Made by a program: the position numbers and the translations under genes. Below are positions 12,586 through 24,600 of a stretch of 64,000 bases of DNA, piece by piece. Every line of letters starts with the position of its first letter. Within the stretch, counting starts at the first letter, position 1. The DNA lies in assembly GCF_963576615.1 (NCBI RefSeq), contig NC_088715.1, positions 52,926,007 through 52,990,006 of the forward strand. Reading direction: 5' to 3'. The DNA is from Watersipora subatra (lineage: Eukaryota; Bryozoa; Gymnolaemata; Cheilostomatida; Watersiporidae). Under the pieces are notes generated by a model, which worked only from the letters and a program-made list of their open reading frames with translations, was not told the DNA's origin and did not search any database.

Positions 12586-14265
12586 CCCACATAATTACCA
12601 AATCAGATAAACTTGTAGACATTGCCAAAACAAAATTATATAATCCATTTGCTTGTTCATCGATGAGGCTTTGATGTTGTTTTAATTTAGGCGATATATA
12701 CATCTGGGGCAGACTTTCCAACATCCTACCAAATAAACGAAGCCGAGCATATCACTATTGAGCTCTACAACCCAAACTCATCTGCAGACTTTGACTTCCA
12801 GATGGTCATTGAAAACTATGGTATGTAACCTGAATGTCATGACTAGTTAGTAAATATGGCCGAGCTTGCTGCGCATGATGCATTTTTAGCGTGAATATTT
12901 GCAGCGAGGGACAACGGAGCAACTGTGGTTCAGAGGTTAGGTTATTGTTCCAGTCAGACAGAGACCATCGGTGGTATTAGGAAAGGCGTCCAACAATCAT
13001 ATGCGCTTGTGCTGAATTAGTCGAAAGTCTGCAAATTGATTTTTTTTGTAAGTTGAACTACTTTTTTGGTCAGTTGTAAATTTAAGTTAAAATAGAACCT
13101 GTGGCGATCAGAAATTTGATTACAGAAAAGTGGCGTAAATATAAAAAACTTCCAATACATGCAAGTGCCCTAGCGTTGAATCCTGCAGACATGTGCTTTG
13201 GATTTTTCAATAAAATTGATTGATATTTTTGCTTTATTATTAATAAATAGCCACAACTTTTTCCATTTCTACTCCTAGCAATGTATGTAACTTACTAGAA
13301 CTAAAAACTACTGACTGATAGGTCAGCAGAAAGTGTGAAATCTCAGGCTATCGTATCTCAATGTGATAAAACTAAATTTAGTAAAATTTATTGAAGATGC
13401 GTTTCCTATCCGCCTACTTTGGCAGCTGAGACATTCTAATCAAGACTACCAACATAAAATCTTAAAAAGCTTCCAAAATTTCAGAAGTTTTGAAATGTGA
13501 CAAAAGAGATTATTCAGCTACTCTTGACGGATCATTAAGCAATCGATGCAAAACATTTGTTGTTCTCTGCTGCAGATACAGCAGATCTAAAGATGAACTA
13601 ACCCAAAACTTTAGTAGATTTTATTATAAAGTATGAATATTTTTTATTATTTGTGAATGTTTTTAATATTTGATGGAATCTGACTGCCAGGATGTTGCAA
13701 GATTAAAATCAATAAAACTTGATTGTGGTTAAAACAGTCATGACGAAAGCATGTGAGGAATGACATCACTAGTTGTTATCGCTGTGATACCGGCTATTGC
13801 GTTCAAGTAGCAATGCTACTTGTCTCTATTTTTCCGTCTCTATGCAACCACGTGTGTCATAATTGTACTTTCGCTTGATCTGAGTGTTGTAATTGTTTTA
13901 TTGATTTTACTCTCAAAACCTCCTGGCAATAAGATCACCTTAAACATCAAAACAATTGCGAATAATAAAAACATACCAATACTTTCAAATAAAATTCACC
14001 AATATTTTGTACAAGTTCATCTTCAACACAAAAGATTATAGATTAATATTATTGCAATTTTTAGAAAATTCCATTGTTGAACGTTTTTATTGTTTGATGC
14101 TGATTAGATACTGCTATATTTGAAGACTATAAAGGCTACACATACAACAACACTGGTGTAATCGCAGGATGTGTCCTAGGAGGAATAGCCTTTGTAGTAG
14201 CTGTCACAGTGATTGTCATTTATGTCCGGTATAGAAGACGAGGAGTTGGACGGCAGCGTATTTAA
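9588..14265 (+). CDS. CUB-like single-pass type I membrane protein
   Basis: Three exons (9588-9911, 12691-12820, 14108-14265) join with canonical GT-AG sites and matching phases to give 203 residues ending in TAA. Residues 1-19 (MRLGVITLLASWMSLSMGS) form a signal peptide. Residues about 31-151 look like a CUB domain: C31, GGC65TLAISSVPGYGMEF, a VTLNVYKG strand, then ITIELYNPNSSADFDFQMVIENY. Only two cysteines remain, so the second CUB disulfide is missing. Residues about 168-191 form one transmembrane helix with small-residue spacing (GCVLGG), followed by a short basic tail, RYRRRGVGRQRI. The protein is therefore expected at the cell surface with almost no cytoplasmic signalling part, so it may work with a partner; that is inference. 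The in-frame GTG at 9549 is not the start. A donor-like CTG|GTGAG just after the stop hints at an intron in the 3' UTR. Confidence 0.83.
10080..10460 (+). repeat. Two adjacent tRNA-derived SINE heads in intron 1
   Basis: At 10086-10147 a tRNA-like segment has box A (TAGCTCAGGTGCTAGAGTG) and box B (AGTTCAAATCC), followed by T7. At about 10290-10360 a second tRNA-like 3' half (GGTGCGAATCTCGCACGATGCA) is followed by T6. Both are followed by related tails (CCAACT...GACAGA). They are SINE heads with Pol III-like terminators, not cellular tRNA genes. Confidence 0.6.
12020..12400. mobile_element. Non-autonomous fold-back element, family B copy 1
   Basis: The left side (GATTGCCAGAATGTTTTAAGATTAAAAT...TTGATC) and right side (ATTGCGATCAAGC...ATTTTAATTTTGAAATAT) are long imperfect inverted repeats. 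The centre carries ACTAATTATCGCAACGATA and GATGTCATTTCGCA. Related copies lie at 13650-14020 and 36820-37190. There is no coding capacity, so it is probably a MITE. Confidence 0.6.
12420..12585. repeat. AATTA-rich tract and (ATA)n microsatellite
   Basis: Almost pure A/T with overlapping AATTAATTA palindromes leads into about nine ATA/TAA triplets (12555-12583). It ends about 105 bp before the acceptor of exon 2 of the CUB-like gene. Confidence 0.85.
13650..14020. mobile_element. Non-autonomous fold-back element, family B copy 2
   Basis: It shares GACTGCCAGGATGTTGCAAG, TGACATCACTAGTTGTTATCG, ACCGGCTATTGCGTTCAAGT and ATCAAAACAATTGCGAATAA with the copies at 12020 and 36820. It lies in intron 2 of the CUB-like gene, ending less than 100 bp before exon 3. 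Confidence 0.55.
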
Positions 14266-14404
14266 ACCTGGTGAGTTTTTAACATAACATTCTATTGCTA
14301 GACGAGATCAAGGCCGAGCATGTTGATCGTGATGAAATTTATTAGTTTGTAGAATATAAATACCGTATTAAAATACCAAAATAGCAAACTTAAATGTAGA
14401 CTTA

Positions 14405-14679
14405 AGGTACAGCCACACAACGATTTTTTCGTTGATTGTGAAATTTTTTCGTTGATTTTTTCGTTGATATGTGTCTTGAACTATATAAATTGCAAAAGCT
14501 GCTAGAATCGTGCTTGCAAATAATTTGTTTATCCAATTAGAAACATTTTGTTGACGATTCCTGTGTGCATGCACAGCTTTGACAATTATGCGAATTTCGG
14601 CCAAATAATTCTGTGTTTTTTGTTCATTTCGTGATTTCAGTCAGAATCAACAAAAAAATTGTTCTGTGTGGCCGTACCT
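14405..14679. mobile_element. Harbinger-like MITE with TTA target duplication
   Basis: A 275-bp element has terminal inverted repeats AGGTACAGCCACACAACGAT and AGGTACGGCCACACAGAACA (right end read in reverse), each continuing to TTGTTGATT/TCGTTGATT. It is flanked by direct TTA trinucleotides at 14402-14404 and 14680-14682. A 3-bp TTA duplication is typical of PIF/Harbinger elements. There is no transposase, so it is a MITE just downstream of the CUB-like gene. Confidence 0.75.
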
Positions 14680-15300
14680 TTAATCTATAAACGTAAACAT
14701 CACCAACATAAAATTACAGCTGATTGATCAAATATTAGCACAGATTTCAAATCACAATTGTATTATTTTTTATTACATTGTAATTATACTTACTTGTATT
14801 ATCTCACAATATATTATTACACAGTATGGTAGTTTTTATAACTTACAAATGATACAAGGTTACCACTATTTATAAGAATGGCAGAGCCATAGATATATAA
14901 ACCTTTATATATCTATGGGCAGAGCTAATCTGAAAGACCTTTTTTGTAATTATCAAAAGATTATCTGTTTCAGCCTGTTTCTGTTTCTAGAGCTTTTTAC
15001 TAATCATAAGTTTTGGATACTCATCTTAATGCTGTAATCGGTCAAACTTGTACAGTTAATCGGTTTAATTGTGAAATAGCCAAAGTTTGTATATTGGGAG
15101 TAGTTGGGTAGTTCACTTTCTGTACTGCAGGTTGTTTAAAGGTTTGTAAACCATGAGAATACACTCAGAGCTTACTAAAGGAATATTATATATGTCAGTG
15201 CCAAAATCTATTTTAGTACAACAGAGGAACACTTGGTTTACACTAATATTGTTAGGAACCAAGTCTGATCTGTTCATCACCACTATCACCTGTGCCTTCA

Positions 15301-15436
15301 GTACTACCACTACTACCACTACCACCAATGAAACAAGTACCATTTGTTTCATTACCAGTAGAAACAGTACCAGCAGTAGCAGCAGCAGCACCAGCAGTAC
15401 CAGCAGTGCCAACAGGACCAGCAGTACCACTACTAT
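15301..15436. repeat. Trinucleotide (ACC/AGC/AGT)n tract
   Basis: Triplets of ACT/ACC/AGC/AGT type repeat with changing phase purity. They yield a Ser/Thr-rich frame on one strand and a Val/Leu-rich frame on the other. Neither has splice or homology support, so I treat the tract as non-coding. Confidence 0.75.
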
Positions 15437-16374
15437 CATCGATACCGTATTCAAACTTTATGAACTAGGCTGTACTCTATGTTTGCGAAATCAACTGGTT
15501 ATAAGGACTGATTGTGCGTTTACTTCTTAAAGGTTGGGTTTTCCCAGTATTCTTTTGTTTATGCAAATGGTGAAAATTGCAGAGAATTATCCGTCAAAGG
15601 TGATAGTTTAAAAGACTTATACTTATACCCTTAAATCAGATCTAAAAAGGTCCTCTTAATGAGTGGAAGTGATAGTATTTGATAGCCTGACTGACATAAT
15701 GACTGGGAATTATTTTGTCCTAAAGACAGTGTGGAGCGATCTTTTTTGTATTAGTTTATTGGCATAAAATATGTTTAATGTAATTATAGTCTTAAACTAA
15801 AACAGCTAAAACTAAAAGTAATAATTTTTTAAAAATAAATAACATGAAAAAGCTGCAGATATTGTAGATCTATGCTAATATACTAACTAAATGAACTAAC
15901 AACTATTTGAAATCTGGCTAAGAGTTTTTGTTTTGTAAACGTGCTTTGGTTTGACACTATGCTACTAGAATACCTAATGCATTGTTTCTATGCATAATCC
16001 ATGTCTCTGGCTGTATGGAAACTCACCTGCAATTCATTCTAGGAGTGGTAACTCCTGGGCCAGATGTCTTGGAGCCTAGAAGAGCAGTAATTTAGCATTT
16101 CCTTTTTAGCAGCAAGGCTTCCTCATGTGCTGTTTTAAAAGTTTTGTTGATTAGAATTCATCTCTACCCTATCCGATCATCTATGATTATGTTAACATAA
16201 AATCTACAATAAGTCAAAATTTCACTGACACACGTGTTCTTGGAGCAGATATAGCAAAGATACACAGCTTTATGCTAGTATGTAGAAAACTAGAGCCTTT
16301 GAGGGAAAAGCATTACATTTTTAACATACATGAAATATATATATGAGTATACATAAATGTATATGAATATAAAT

Positions 16375-16650
16375 ATATATACATTATATCTCAAAGTTGG
16401 TCTGTAAGCACTTGTGTAGTTTGGTATGTCCAGTTATAGCTATCACAATCTTGGAATGATGAATCTGTATCGCCGAAGATTTGATCTCGGTAACTCCTGT
16501 CCCCCAGACGATACCTTAAACCCTTGTGGATTCAGTGACCGATATATGTCGTTATGTGGGTGAAAATACTCCATCGCTCTTTGTTACGGCGCAACACCAT
16601 TCTATGTATTAGTAAGAGCCGTATAGACAGCTAGACTTAAGTTAGCCATG
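16375..16650. repeat. tRNA-related SINE family, copy
   Basis: This has the same block order as 6060-6310: TCTCAAAGTTGGTCTGTAAG, GTCCAGTTATAGCTATCACAA, a reversed tRNA-like part (GATTTGATCTCGGTAACTCC) and a TGTTACGGCGCAACACCATT end. It is in the same orientation as that copy. Confidence 0.7.
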
Positions 16651-16794
16651 TTCAAATTGCCAGGCTAACATCAAGTGGCACTAGTTATAAGCTAAGTTTA
16701 TTAGTGTGGCATTGCTATCACTTCAATACTCGTGCAATTCCGCTAGTATATAACATATTATATAATATAAATTGTATATCATATATATTTATAT

Positions 16795-17535
16795 TTATCA
16801 AAGTTTGTGTGTCTGTGTAAGTCCAGCTATAGTTATTAAAATATTGGATTAAAAGCTTGCTACTTGCTATATTTGAACTCATGGTGATTACAACTGCAGT
16901 TTTTCAATCCACAGGCTTAACCACTGAGCTATACTGAGCTTATAAGTGTGTTGCACTTATTCTATAATACATACCGCACACACGCGCATACGGAACAAAA
17001 GTGCACGCCAAATGTGCACTTTTGATTATTAACTAATATTACTTTTTGCATTTTTTATTTTTTGAAATTGTTGAAAAACTAATTTTTTGTTACTTTTAAT
17101 TATTTTGTTAATTTGTAATTCTCAAATGTGCCATTTTAATCTCAAATGTGGGTTATGCTTGTAATTCCGGTTTTTCATAAGGTTTGGTTGCTAAATCGGT
17201 AAAGGGAAATATTTTTTACATATACAATTGTGTTATCTCAAGTATGAATAGCCTCTACATTCTCTCTCCATTCGGTCAGACAAAGTACCAGACAAAGGCG
17301 GTCCGATATCTCAATTTTACATTTGTACTAGTATCGAGAGGTAATGTACCAGTATCGTCGTAATCAAAATTTTGATGGATAGCATCTGCTAAAACAGTAA
17401 CCTTTTTTATACACACACTTCAATGCACTAATTGTTATATTCAATTCAACATGTTCAAAATTTTTATTTTGGTTTTTCAGTTCGTTTTAATTGTATCATT
17501 ATCAAATCGTCTTTTATTGTAATCGTAGCAAAACA
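16795..17535 (-). repeat. ~0.87-kb interspersed repeat, partial copy
   Basis: It starts with CAAAGTTTGTGTGTCTGTGTAAGTCC and a reversed tRNA-like region ending AACCACTGAGCTATACTGAG. It then carries the block TCTCTCCATTCGGTCAGACAAAG ... GTAACCTTTTTTATACACAC that also occurs at 34395-34525 and, reversed, at 7060-7170. It lacks the TACCCGGCGTTGCC end. Confidence 0.6.
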
Positions 17536-17635
17536 GAATTAATTTAGCCACTACTTGCTATTTATTTCACATTTACATTTAAACACTTATATCGTTGTTT
17601 TATGTCGTTTCTTAAATTATTTGACCTGCAGAAAG

Positions 17636-17736
<101 letters not shown>

Positions 17737-17953
17737 CTATTTTAGTATATATACAATTGTCTATTATCTCATATATTTACAAATATATGAGATAATACTT
17801 GAGATAATACAGTGCAAAGATGAAAGCTTGGATTTGGCTTTTTATGGTTTGCTTGAGCCATGGGCTGGGATCCACTGTGAACCATTATATGGACAATTCG
17901 TATTTCTGATCACTTTCTTCTAACCTTTATCAGCTGAGTCCATATGCTAAATG

Positions 17954-18044
17954 TTTTGATGTGTATGCATGGTCAGATTCAGATCATATTAGGCCTACAG
18001 GAGGCCTAATATGATCTGAATCTGATCGTGCATACACATCAAAG
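17954..18044. repeat. 43-bp-arm near-perfect hairpin
   Basis: Arms of 43 bp (17954-17996 and 18002-18044) pair through GATGTGTATGCA...TCAGATTCAGATCATATTAGGCCT around a 5-base loop (ACAGG), with only about three mismatches. No flanking duplication was recognised. It could be a MITE, a snap-back duplication or a miRNA-like precursor. It lies between the CUB-like and PAN genes. Confidence 0.85.
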
Positions 18045-21000
18045 TCTTCTTAAAGTCTTACAGACTCACGAATAATCCCACGAAAAAACGAGCAGAAGCG
18101 AAGCATGAGAGTTTTTATGATAAATGCATGTGCACACAACTTACGAAAATTAATCATCAACAATGAGACGAACCCTTGTCTAGAAATTTCATCAACAAAT
18201 TTCACCATCGTTTTGTAGAGTCGTTACAGTATAATAACGATACAAAACACATTTAAGCTTATTTAAATATGTTACCAAGTCTTTGTAAACCGTCGGCATT
18301 ATCTTAAAACTTTCCCATCTGATCGGATTATACACAAATAGACAGATTAATTTGGACGAAAATCGCCACAAGACGCTTGAAAAGCTTGGTTTAATAAAAG
18401 TTAAGACCGGAAATGGAAACGCCGAGCGACAGAGATTAGAACAATAAAGTCGTGCGCATTTCACGAAAAAATAACGTGCACATTTTACCAGTCTATAGCA
18501 TTGTCGAAGGTTTCTGTAATTACAGTAGGAGTACTGAAATCGTTTCGTTTTTGCCGATTTCAAAGTAACTGACATTTTAGACTCTTGAGTACTTCGGTAT
18601 TCTAACTGATGTACAATGCAGTGTAAGCAAAGGAAATGACGATGATATTTTTTTTTAACGATTCTTAAGAGAGTTTAAGATTATGAGATTATACTTATTA
18701 GATTATAAAAACTATGATGTTTTCAAATGTAAACAAAATTGTGTATTGGTTTTATAATATTACTATATTAATAATATTGGTTATTCTAATAATATCAGTG
18801 CATTTTACTTCTAATATTGGCCAATATTGCATTTCTCCTATTGCAGGGGGAGAGATATAAACATATAATCTTTTCCTTTCATTATTGCTATTTGTTGTAT
18901 ATAATAACACCCACACCCAGTACATTACAACTACCATTGCAGTTATCCTATTGCACTGCAGGGCTATTTGACTGCTAATATTGCATTTCTCAACCATCAG
19001 TACCCTTTCTTTTTTTTCCAATATCTCTTTGGTCGTGGGCTGTATGACAGTGGAATTTCTAGTATAATATGTTAATATGTTAACATAATAACATGTGTTT
19101 TTAGTAAGTGCAATGATGCTCGAGAATTGTTTCATTTTTAATCAGATTGCTTGCAAGAGGATGTTTAAGAGGGTAGTTCTCAGAAACCTGATTGAGTTTT
19201 GAGCCCAAACACTTTTAGCAGCCTTTAGCATTTAGCAGAAGGAATGGAGCAAAGATATGGAAAATTTGAATGCAAGCAGCTCAAACATGTGGAAATGCAC
19301 GATGTTTAGGCGAGCTAACAGACACATGCACATGCGTGCATGTGCATGTAAATGCTGTATCTGTAGATCTATATAGATCTGTATCTATAGAGTGTATCTT
19401 CCAGATGCTATGATCAGACTAAACAGATGGTTTCTCGTGAAGTGAACGACTGCCAGATGGTATGACCAGACTGTACGTTCCAGACTGTTACATCCCCACC
19501 AGATATTGTAATTACCCCGCTTAATGGCTGTGCTCCCAGTAGAGAAATTTCTAACTAAGCCTCGGAATTAGTTGTAATTTCGGATTTACAGTGAAAGCAA
19601 TCAAAGTGAATCAATATATTTATTTTACCACATGCATAAACACCACATTCTATGGCCAATATATGACTCATGTATATTGATAAGGCAATCAAAACAAAGG
19701 TCAAACGTTGGTAGAATTTATTAATTAAGAATTAAACACTGTAGCAAATAAAATGCTAAATAAAACATATTGTAAAAAGATTAGTGTGGCAACCACTGCA
19801 ATATATTGCCAATGCTAATTTTTTAAAACGATACAATTTCAAAGGATTCACAGTTGATTTAGAGCACTAAAGTATATAAAAATTAAGCTTGTACAAAATT
19901 TAGTAGTCATACTGACAAAATTTGTGACCAATTGATATATTATTTTTATTGTAATGCTACATACAAAGTATTAGAAGGAAAATCAATGAATTTATTTTGA
20001 ACGATCTAATATGTAGAAAATCTACTGAAAAAAATTTGGAGCCTAATTAAAGTATTTCACATACACTTTTAGGTATATACAGGAAAGCATGTTCTCATAA
20101 AAAGGTCTATCTACACAAGTTAGTGCTTTTCCTAAACAAAAACTAATATTCGGGCATCTAATTTTGAAGTTGTGAGCTCCATTTCTGGCATTTCTTGTAG
20201 TGATTACAAATGCTTTTTCATTGCATGCATCTTATTGGCTATGTTGGCTCCCACCATGCTGCTTCCTTCTTAAAAAGTTACTCAAATAATAAGGGTTTGA
20301 AAACTAACTTTTGCACCTCTAATGAAATATAAAAAGATTGTTCAAAGAGAAGATAGCAACATTAAATAATGCGCTAGAGACGAAATACTTATTGAAAAAT
20401 AGCAATTAAGTAAACATATTTACAAAAAACTCATCAACCAGGTTGATCCTTCTGGTGTAGGCACTATTGTCAGCTGTCACTGTGTCAGCCATACTTCATA
20501 GCCAGTAGGAAATGCTTCAGGAAACACCTCAGCCAATAGGAAATATCAGCTTATCTAACCTGATACGCTATTGGCTGCTCCACCAAAAAAGCAGATTGAT
20601 TAAAGCTACGCAAAGTTGAGAGATTGCCTGGCATAAGCAAACAGCAGCCATGTAAACAGTATCAGTTGTCTCGACTGACTGCTGAAAGAAGAAAAAGAAG
20701 AAGAGAAAGTTGCTATAAGTATTCGTGTATCAGCAGCACACTCAATGCATCAAAAAATTGTTTGTTTAGATATACAATTACTCTAAATCATCAGACATTA
20801 GAATCAACTGGAATAAACTATTCAATATTGCCACTGCCACAGAGAATAGATTTTATCTTATTTGAGTTTTCTTTGAGTGTACGTTGACTATAGAAGCAGC
20901 AAAGCTACTCTCATATGATACCCGTTATTTAGTAACTGTGTACATGCATACTCCCTTTGTACTTAACCTTATTAGTTATTGGCTTTTATCAATTGACTTG

Positions 21001-21600
21001 TCAGCATATACCGAACAATCAATACATTAATAATCACGGTATCTAGTTGCGGCCTCCTGAATGTAAACAGTAACTTGAGAAAGATTGTTGGAGTTTTAAT
21101 TGCTTATGATTAAAAAATAAAGGCTGATAGGCAATTGGTTTCATAAAAAACTGAATAACACTTGAAGAAACTAGTCTAGAACTTGGTAAATTCACAAATG
21201 CTAATTTTGTCCTACACACAACAACAGGTCAGATAACATTTGCATGAAAATTGTGGTGATCTGAGATTATTGCAACAGTGACAGCAAGTGACAATTCAAA
21301 TTCAATTCAAGTGATAATTCAATCACAAACTTAAAGAAATTTGTGAGTTGCAGTTGATTAGTGAAATGCTCAAGCTTTCAGAATAAAACCGGAACCTGCA
21401 GTGTGCACCAGGATACGTCAATAATAAGGTCAAGAAACGAGTTTTTAGTTCTTTGTATATATATCTATCTAACAAATATTTACTCATAGAGTAATCAGTC
21501 ACATCCAGGAAATTTTAGAAATACTATTTTAATGACAGGATATTAATGTAGCAGAGAGACTTGTGGCTCTATTCAAATGCTACAAAATCAATACTTGCAA
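18045..21600. other. Intergenic stretch without supported genes
   Basis: This is AT-rich DNA. The segment about 18540-18700 resembles 51390-51560, the inside of a fold-back element, in containing GCCGATTT, TAACGATTCTTA and GATTATAA blocks. Minus-strand frames of 127 residues at 18192-18575 and 18752-19135 lack splice support, domain signals and recognisable homology, so I do not call them genes. Confidence 0.4.
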
Positions 21601-21606
21601 AGCGGG

Positions 21607-21613
21607 TATAAAA
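21607..21613 (+). promoter_or_regulatory. TATA box of the PAN-module gene
   Basis: GGG-TATAAAA-C lies 48-54 bases before the ATG at 21661. This implies a start near 21637-21642 and a 5' UTR of only about 20 bases. A strong TATA box with a tiny leader is common in highly or tissue-specifically expressed secreted-protein genes. Confidence 0.65.
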
Positions 21614-21660
21614 CATGGTCATCTATTCTCTGAGGCCAGACACACTAACATAGATTCAAT

Positions 21661-24600
21661 ATGACTATGAAGTTGCTGATACTGACTATGGTATGGTATT
21701 TATCTATTCTTTTGCTCATTTTACAAATCTCAGATAGGTTTTATATAAGAGTTTAAACTATGGTTCTAATTTAAAGAGTTTAGAGGGTTCTGTGCATAAA
21801 GTCATTTTCTGTCAATTTGAGTGGTTTCACTGAATGTCACTTTATTCAACATATTCAGCATGAAATAAATGGGAAAGATTTTAGAGTATTTGCAAAGTTG
21901 GAAAAATCCTTTGAAAACAATTTTATGGTTATTGTTAGAACAAAAGCTAAAATGGTCCATTTGATTCCATAAAATGTCAATAAAAAATGGGCTCCTTTTA
22001 GCTATGAATAAAGTTTATTCACTAATTTCTAAACAGTACTACGATAATTAAAAAAAAAATTTGATTAGACAAAAACTTGTTTTGAACAAATAATTTGTTT
22101 TTAGACGCAACTCAATGCAATGGTTAGAAGTAAATATAGGCACACATGTCTGAAACTTGTTTGCAGTTAGCCTACATGGCTTTTTTAGCTTCAAATTTTA
22201 CATCTCACTTTTAGTCTCATACTGGTTTGTGTAAAAGGACATTATTTTAAAATTTGAGGCCAATCAACACACTTTTAGATTTTACTAACAACTGCAAAAG
22301 GAACTGAACAATCACAAGGCCGATTTCGGACATTTCATGGTTATGAGTTACAAAAGGCAACAACTGTACTGAACGATATAAGAAGCAGCATAGAATGCAT
22401 GATGGCATGCATTGATGCCGGTGAAGAGGGATGTGTACAGGTGTCCTATGAGAAAAATGACAGGACCTGTAAACTTTCCACTTCAGGAGCTGTACAAATT
22501 GAAGATTTATCTTCTAGCGTGTACGGTGAGTAAACATAGCAATGCATCCTAATAAAATGCGCTTCTTTTGTTTTTTTGTCTTTTTTCTAGTCGGCTTGTA
22601 CATTTCTGTAAAGTATTAAAAAGTGTATTTGTCAAATAGCGACTACAAGCTACTTGTTGCCAGTAATTACATTAGTGTACTTGAGCCAATAACCATATAA
22701 CAGCTTCACTAATTTTTTTGTACTTTTATGTTTTAGAATGACTAAAGGTGTTTGAGCAATCTGCTAGCTTTTATCCAATCATAATTTATTTCATATGGAA
22801 CTGTAGCATCAGATAAAATAATGATGAATGTCAGATAAATGAATTTTAATTTAAATTTATTAAAATTGCTTTTGCAATTATAATTGACGAAAGTAAATAA
22901 ATTAACCACCATTTTATGTGAGAACTAAGTTGAATTACAATTTATTTTGTAACTTTAACGGCATTTTTGTCCAGTTTGGCAGATTTTTATTTCCGTACCA
23001 CTTAAACCAGCTGATTTTTACCAAGTTTTAAAGCTGCGTGTTTTTAATAAGAAACATTTTAGTTAATCACTACAACAATTCAACGGCTAAAACTGTATAG
23101 ACTAATAAACCTGTTGACACTTGTAAATGTGTACCTACTTGAAAGCTATATGCCACAATTCAAGTGCCAACAAGATTGGTATAAGATGTCAGAAAAATTG
23201 ACACGAAGGTTACAAAACTTGTCAAAAGAACCTTTAAGCGTAGTATAGAGTTTCCTGTACTAAACTATTTGTTTAAAATTAAACAAAAAATAATATATAA
23301 TAATATATAATATATACATATCTGAATGACATGAGAGCCACTATAAATAATGAGATATAATTATGCTGCCTTTCTCTGTTTTTCCTTAAATGCTTTTTTT
23401 TCAGTAGTCTTTCAAGTATGTTGTTCTATGACATATCTCTAAATAATAAAATTTCTTGTTACATTATTTTGTCAACCACTAACAGCAACACATAAATAAA
23501 GATGCTGCCATTTCCCTTATTTTCTAATCTCTCTATTGTCTAACCAATATATTAAAAATATTTTTAAAAAATGCATCTTTAAAGAATTAATCTTTTGGTG
23601 ACACTATATTCGGGCAACCAATAACACCAAAACATAAACATACAGAGTAGTTGCTTGCTGACCCGAATTCCTCCATAAGATGACTATTGTGACATAAACT
23701 TGTCTCTAATCCAAATCCTTGCTGACCTTCTACAAATCACTGTTTGTAGTCATCGATGTCGATAATATTCCTTACTACCACTTAGTCCAAGGATTTGGCT
23801 TTGAAGAGACTAACGACCACCTTGATGTAACAAATTTGACTCGCAATGCAGAAGACTGTTATAGCTACTGTATCTTGCGATATGGAACTAACTGCTTGTT
23901 ATTCACGTAAGTCCTTAACTAACAGCACATAAAGGCATTCACCTCAACAATTTTATGTCTGACACTTAGGGATAGCTAAAACGTGTCATAGATATCTACA
24001 TCAATCTCAACACTAATTAATTAGCTACGTCTTAGCAAGTCGTTCAACTTTTTCTATTTGAATAAACCATTATGCAAATCGATGGCATACCGTGAAATCT
24101 AAATGTCAAGGCTAAATACTATAAATACATCTCTATTTTGCTAATTTTTCCTTGATATTGAATAGCTGTTGCTAAATGTTAACGATTAACTTAATGGTTA
24201 TATCATGCCTGTGACTACGACGAGTAAAGTTTTAAGTGCAATGCAAAGTTATATTAAAAACAGCTACACTGCAAAAAATTATAATTGCAAACATTCTTTG
24301 ATGAGTATTTGGTGGTTTTCTTCCACAATGTTTAAAAAGTGTATGGGACCAAGTTCAGAAATGCAGAAAGGCAACTTTAAAACACTACGTATTGCGGCCA
24401 TTGCTAAAATATTAACCACCCTTTTTATTTGTCACTAATAGTAATACAATTTTTATATCATTTTATAATCACTGTTTCATTTTGATCAGAATATCTACAT
24501 CAACTAATGAGAGTTTGCTGTCTGGTCCTATTACAGCGTAGGTAGATGTTGTTTATTAAAACGTAGGTAAATGTTGTCTATTACAGCATAGGTAAACGCT

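Noticed and set aside
15113-15530. Poly-Ser/Thr and poly-Val/Leu frames
   Set aside because: Both strands are open because of a trinucleotide repeat, with no supporting exon structure.
18192-18575. 127-residue minus-strand open frame as a gene
   Set aside because: No domain, signal or splice partner, and the adjacent sequence is repeat-related.
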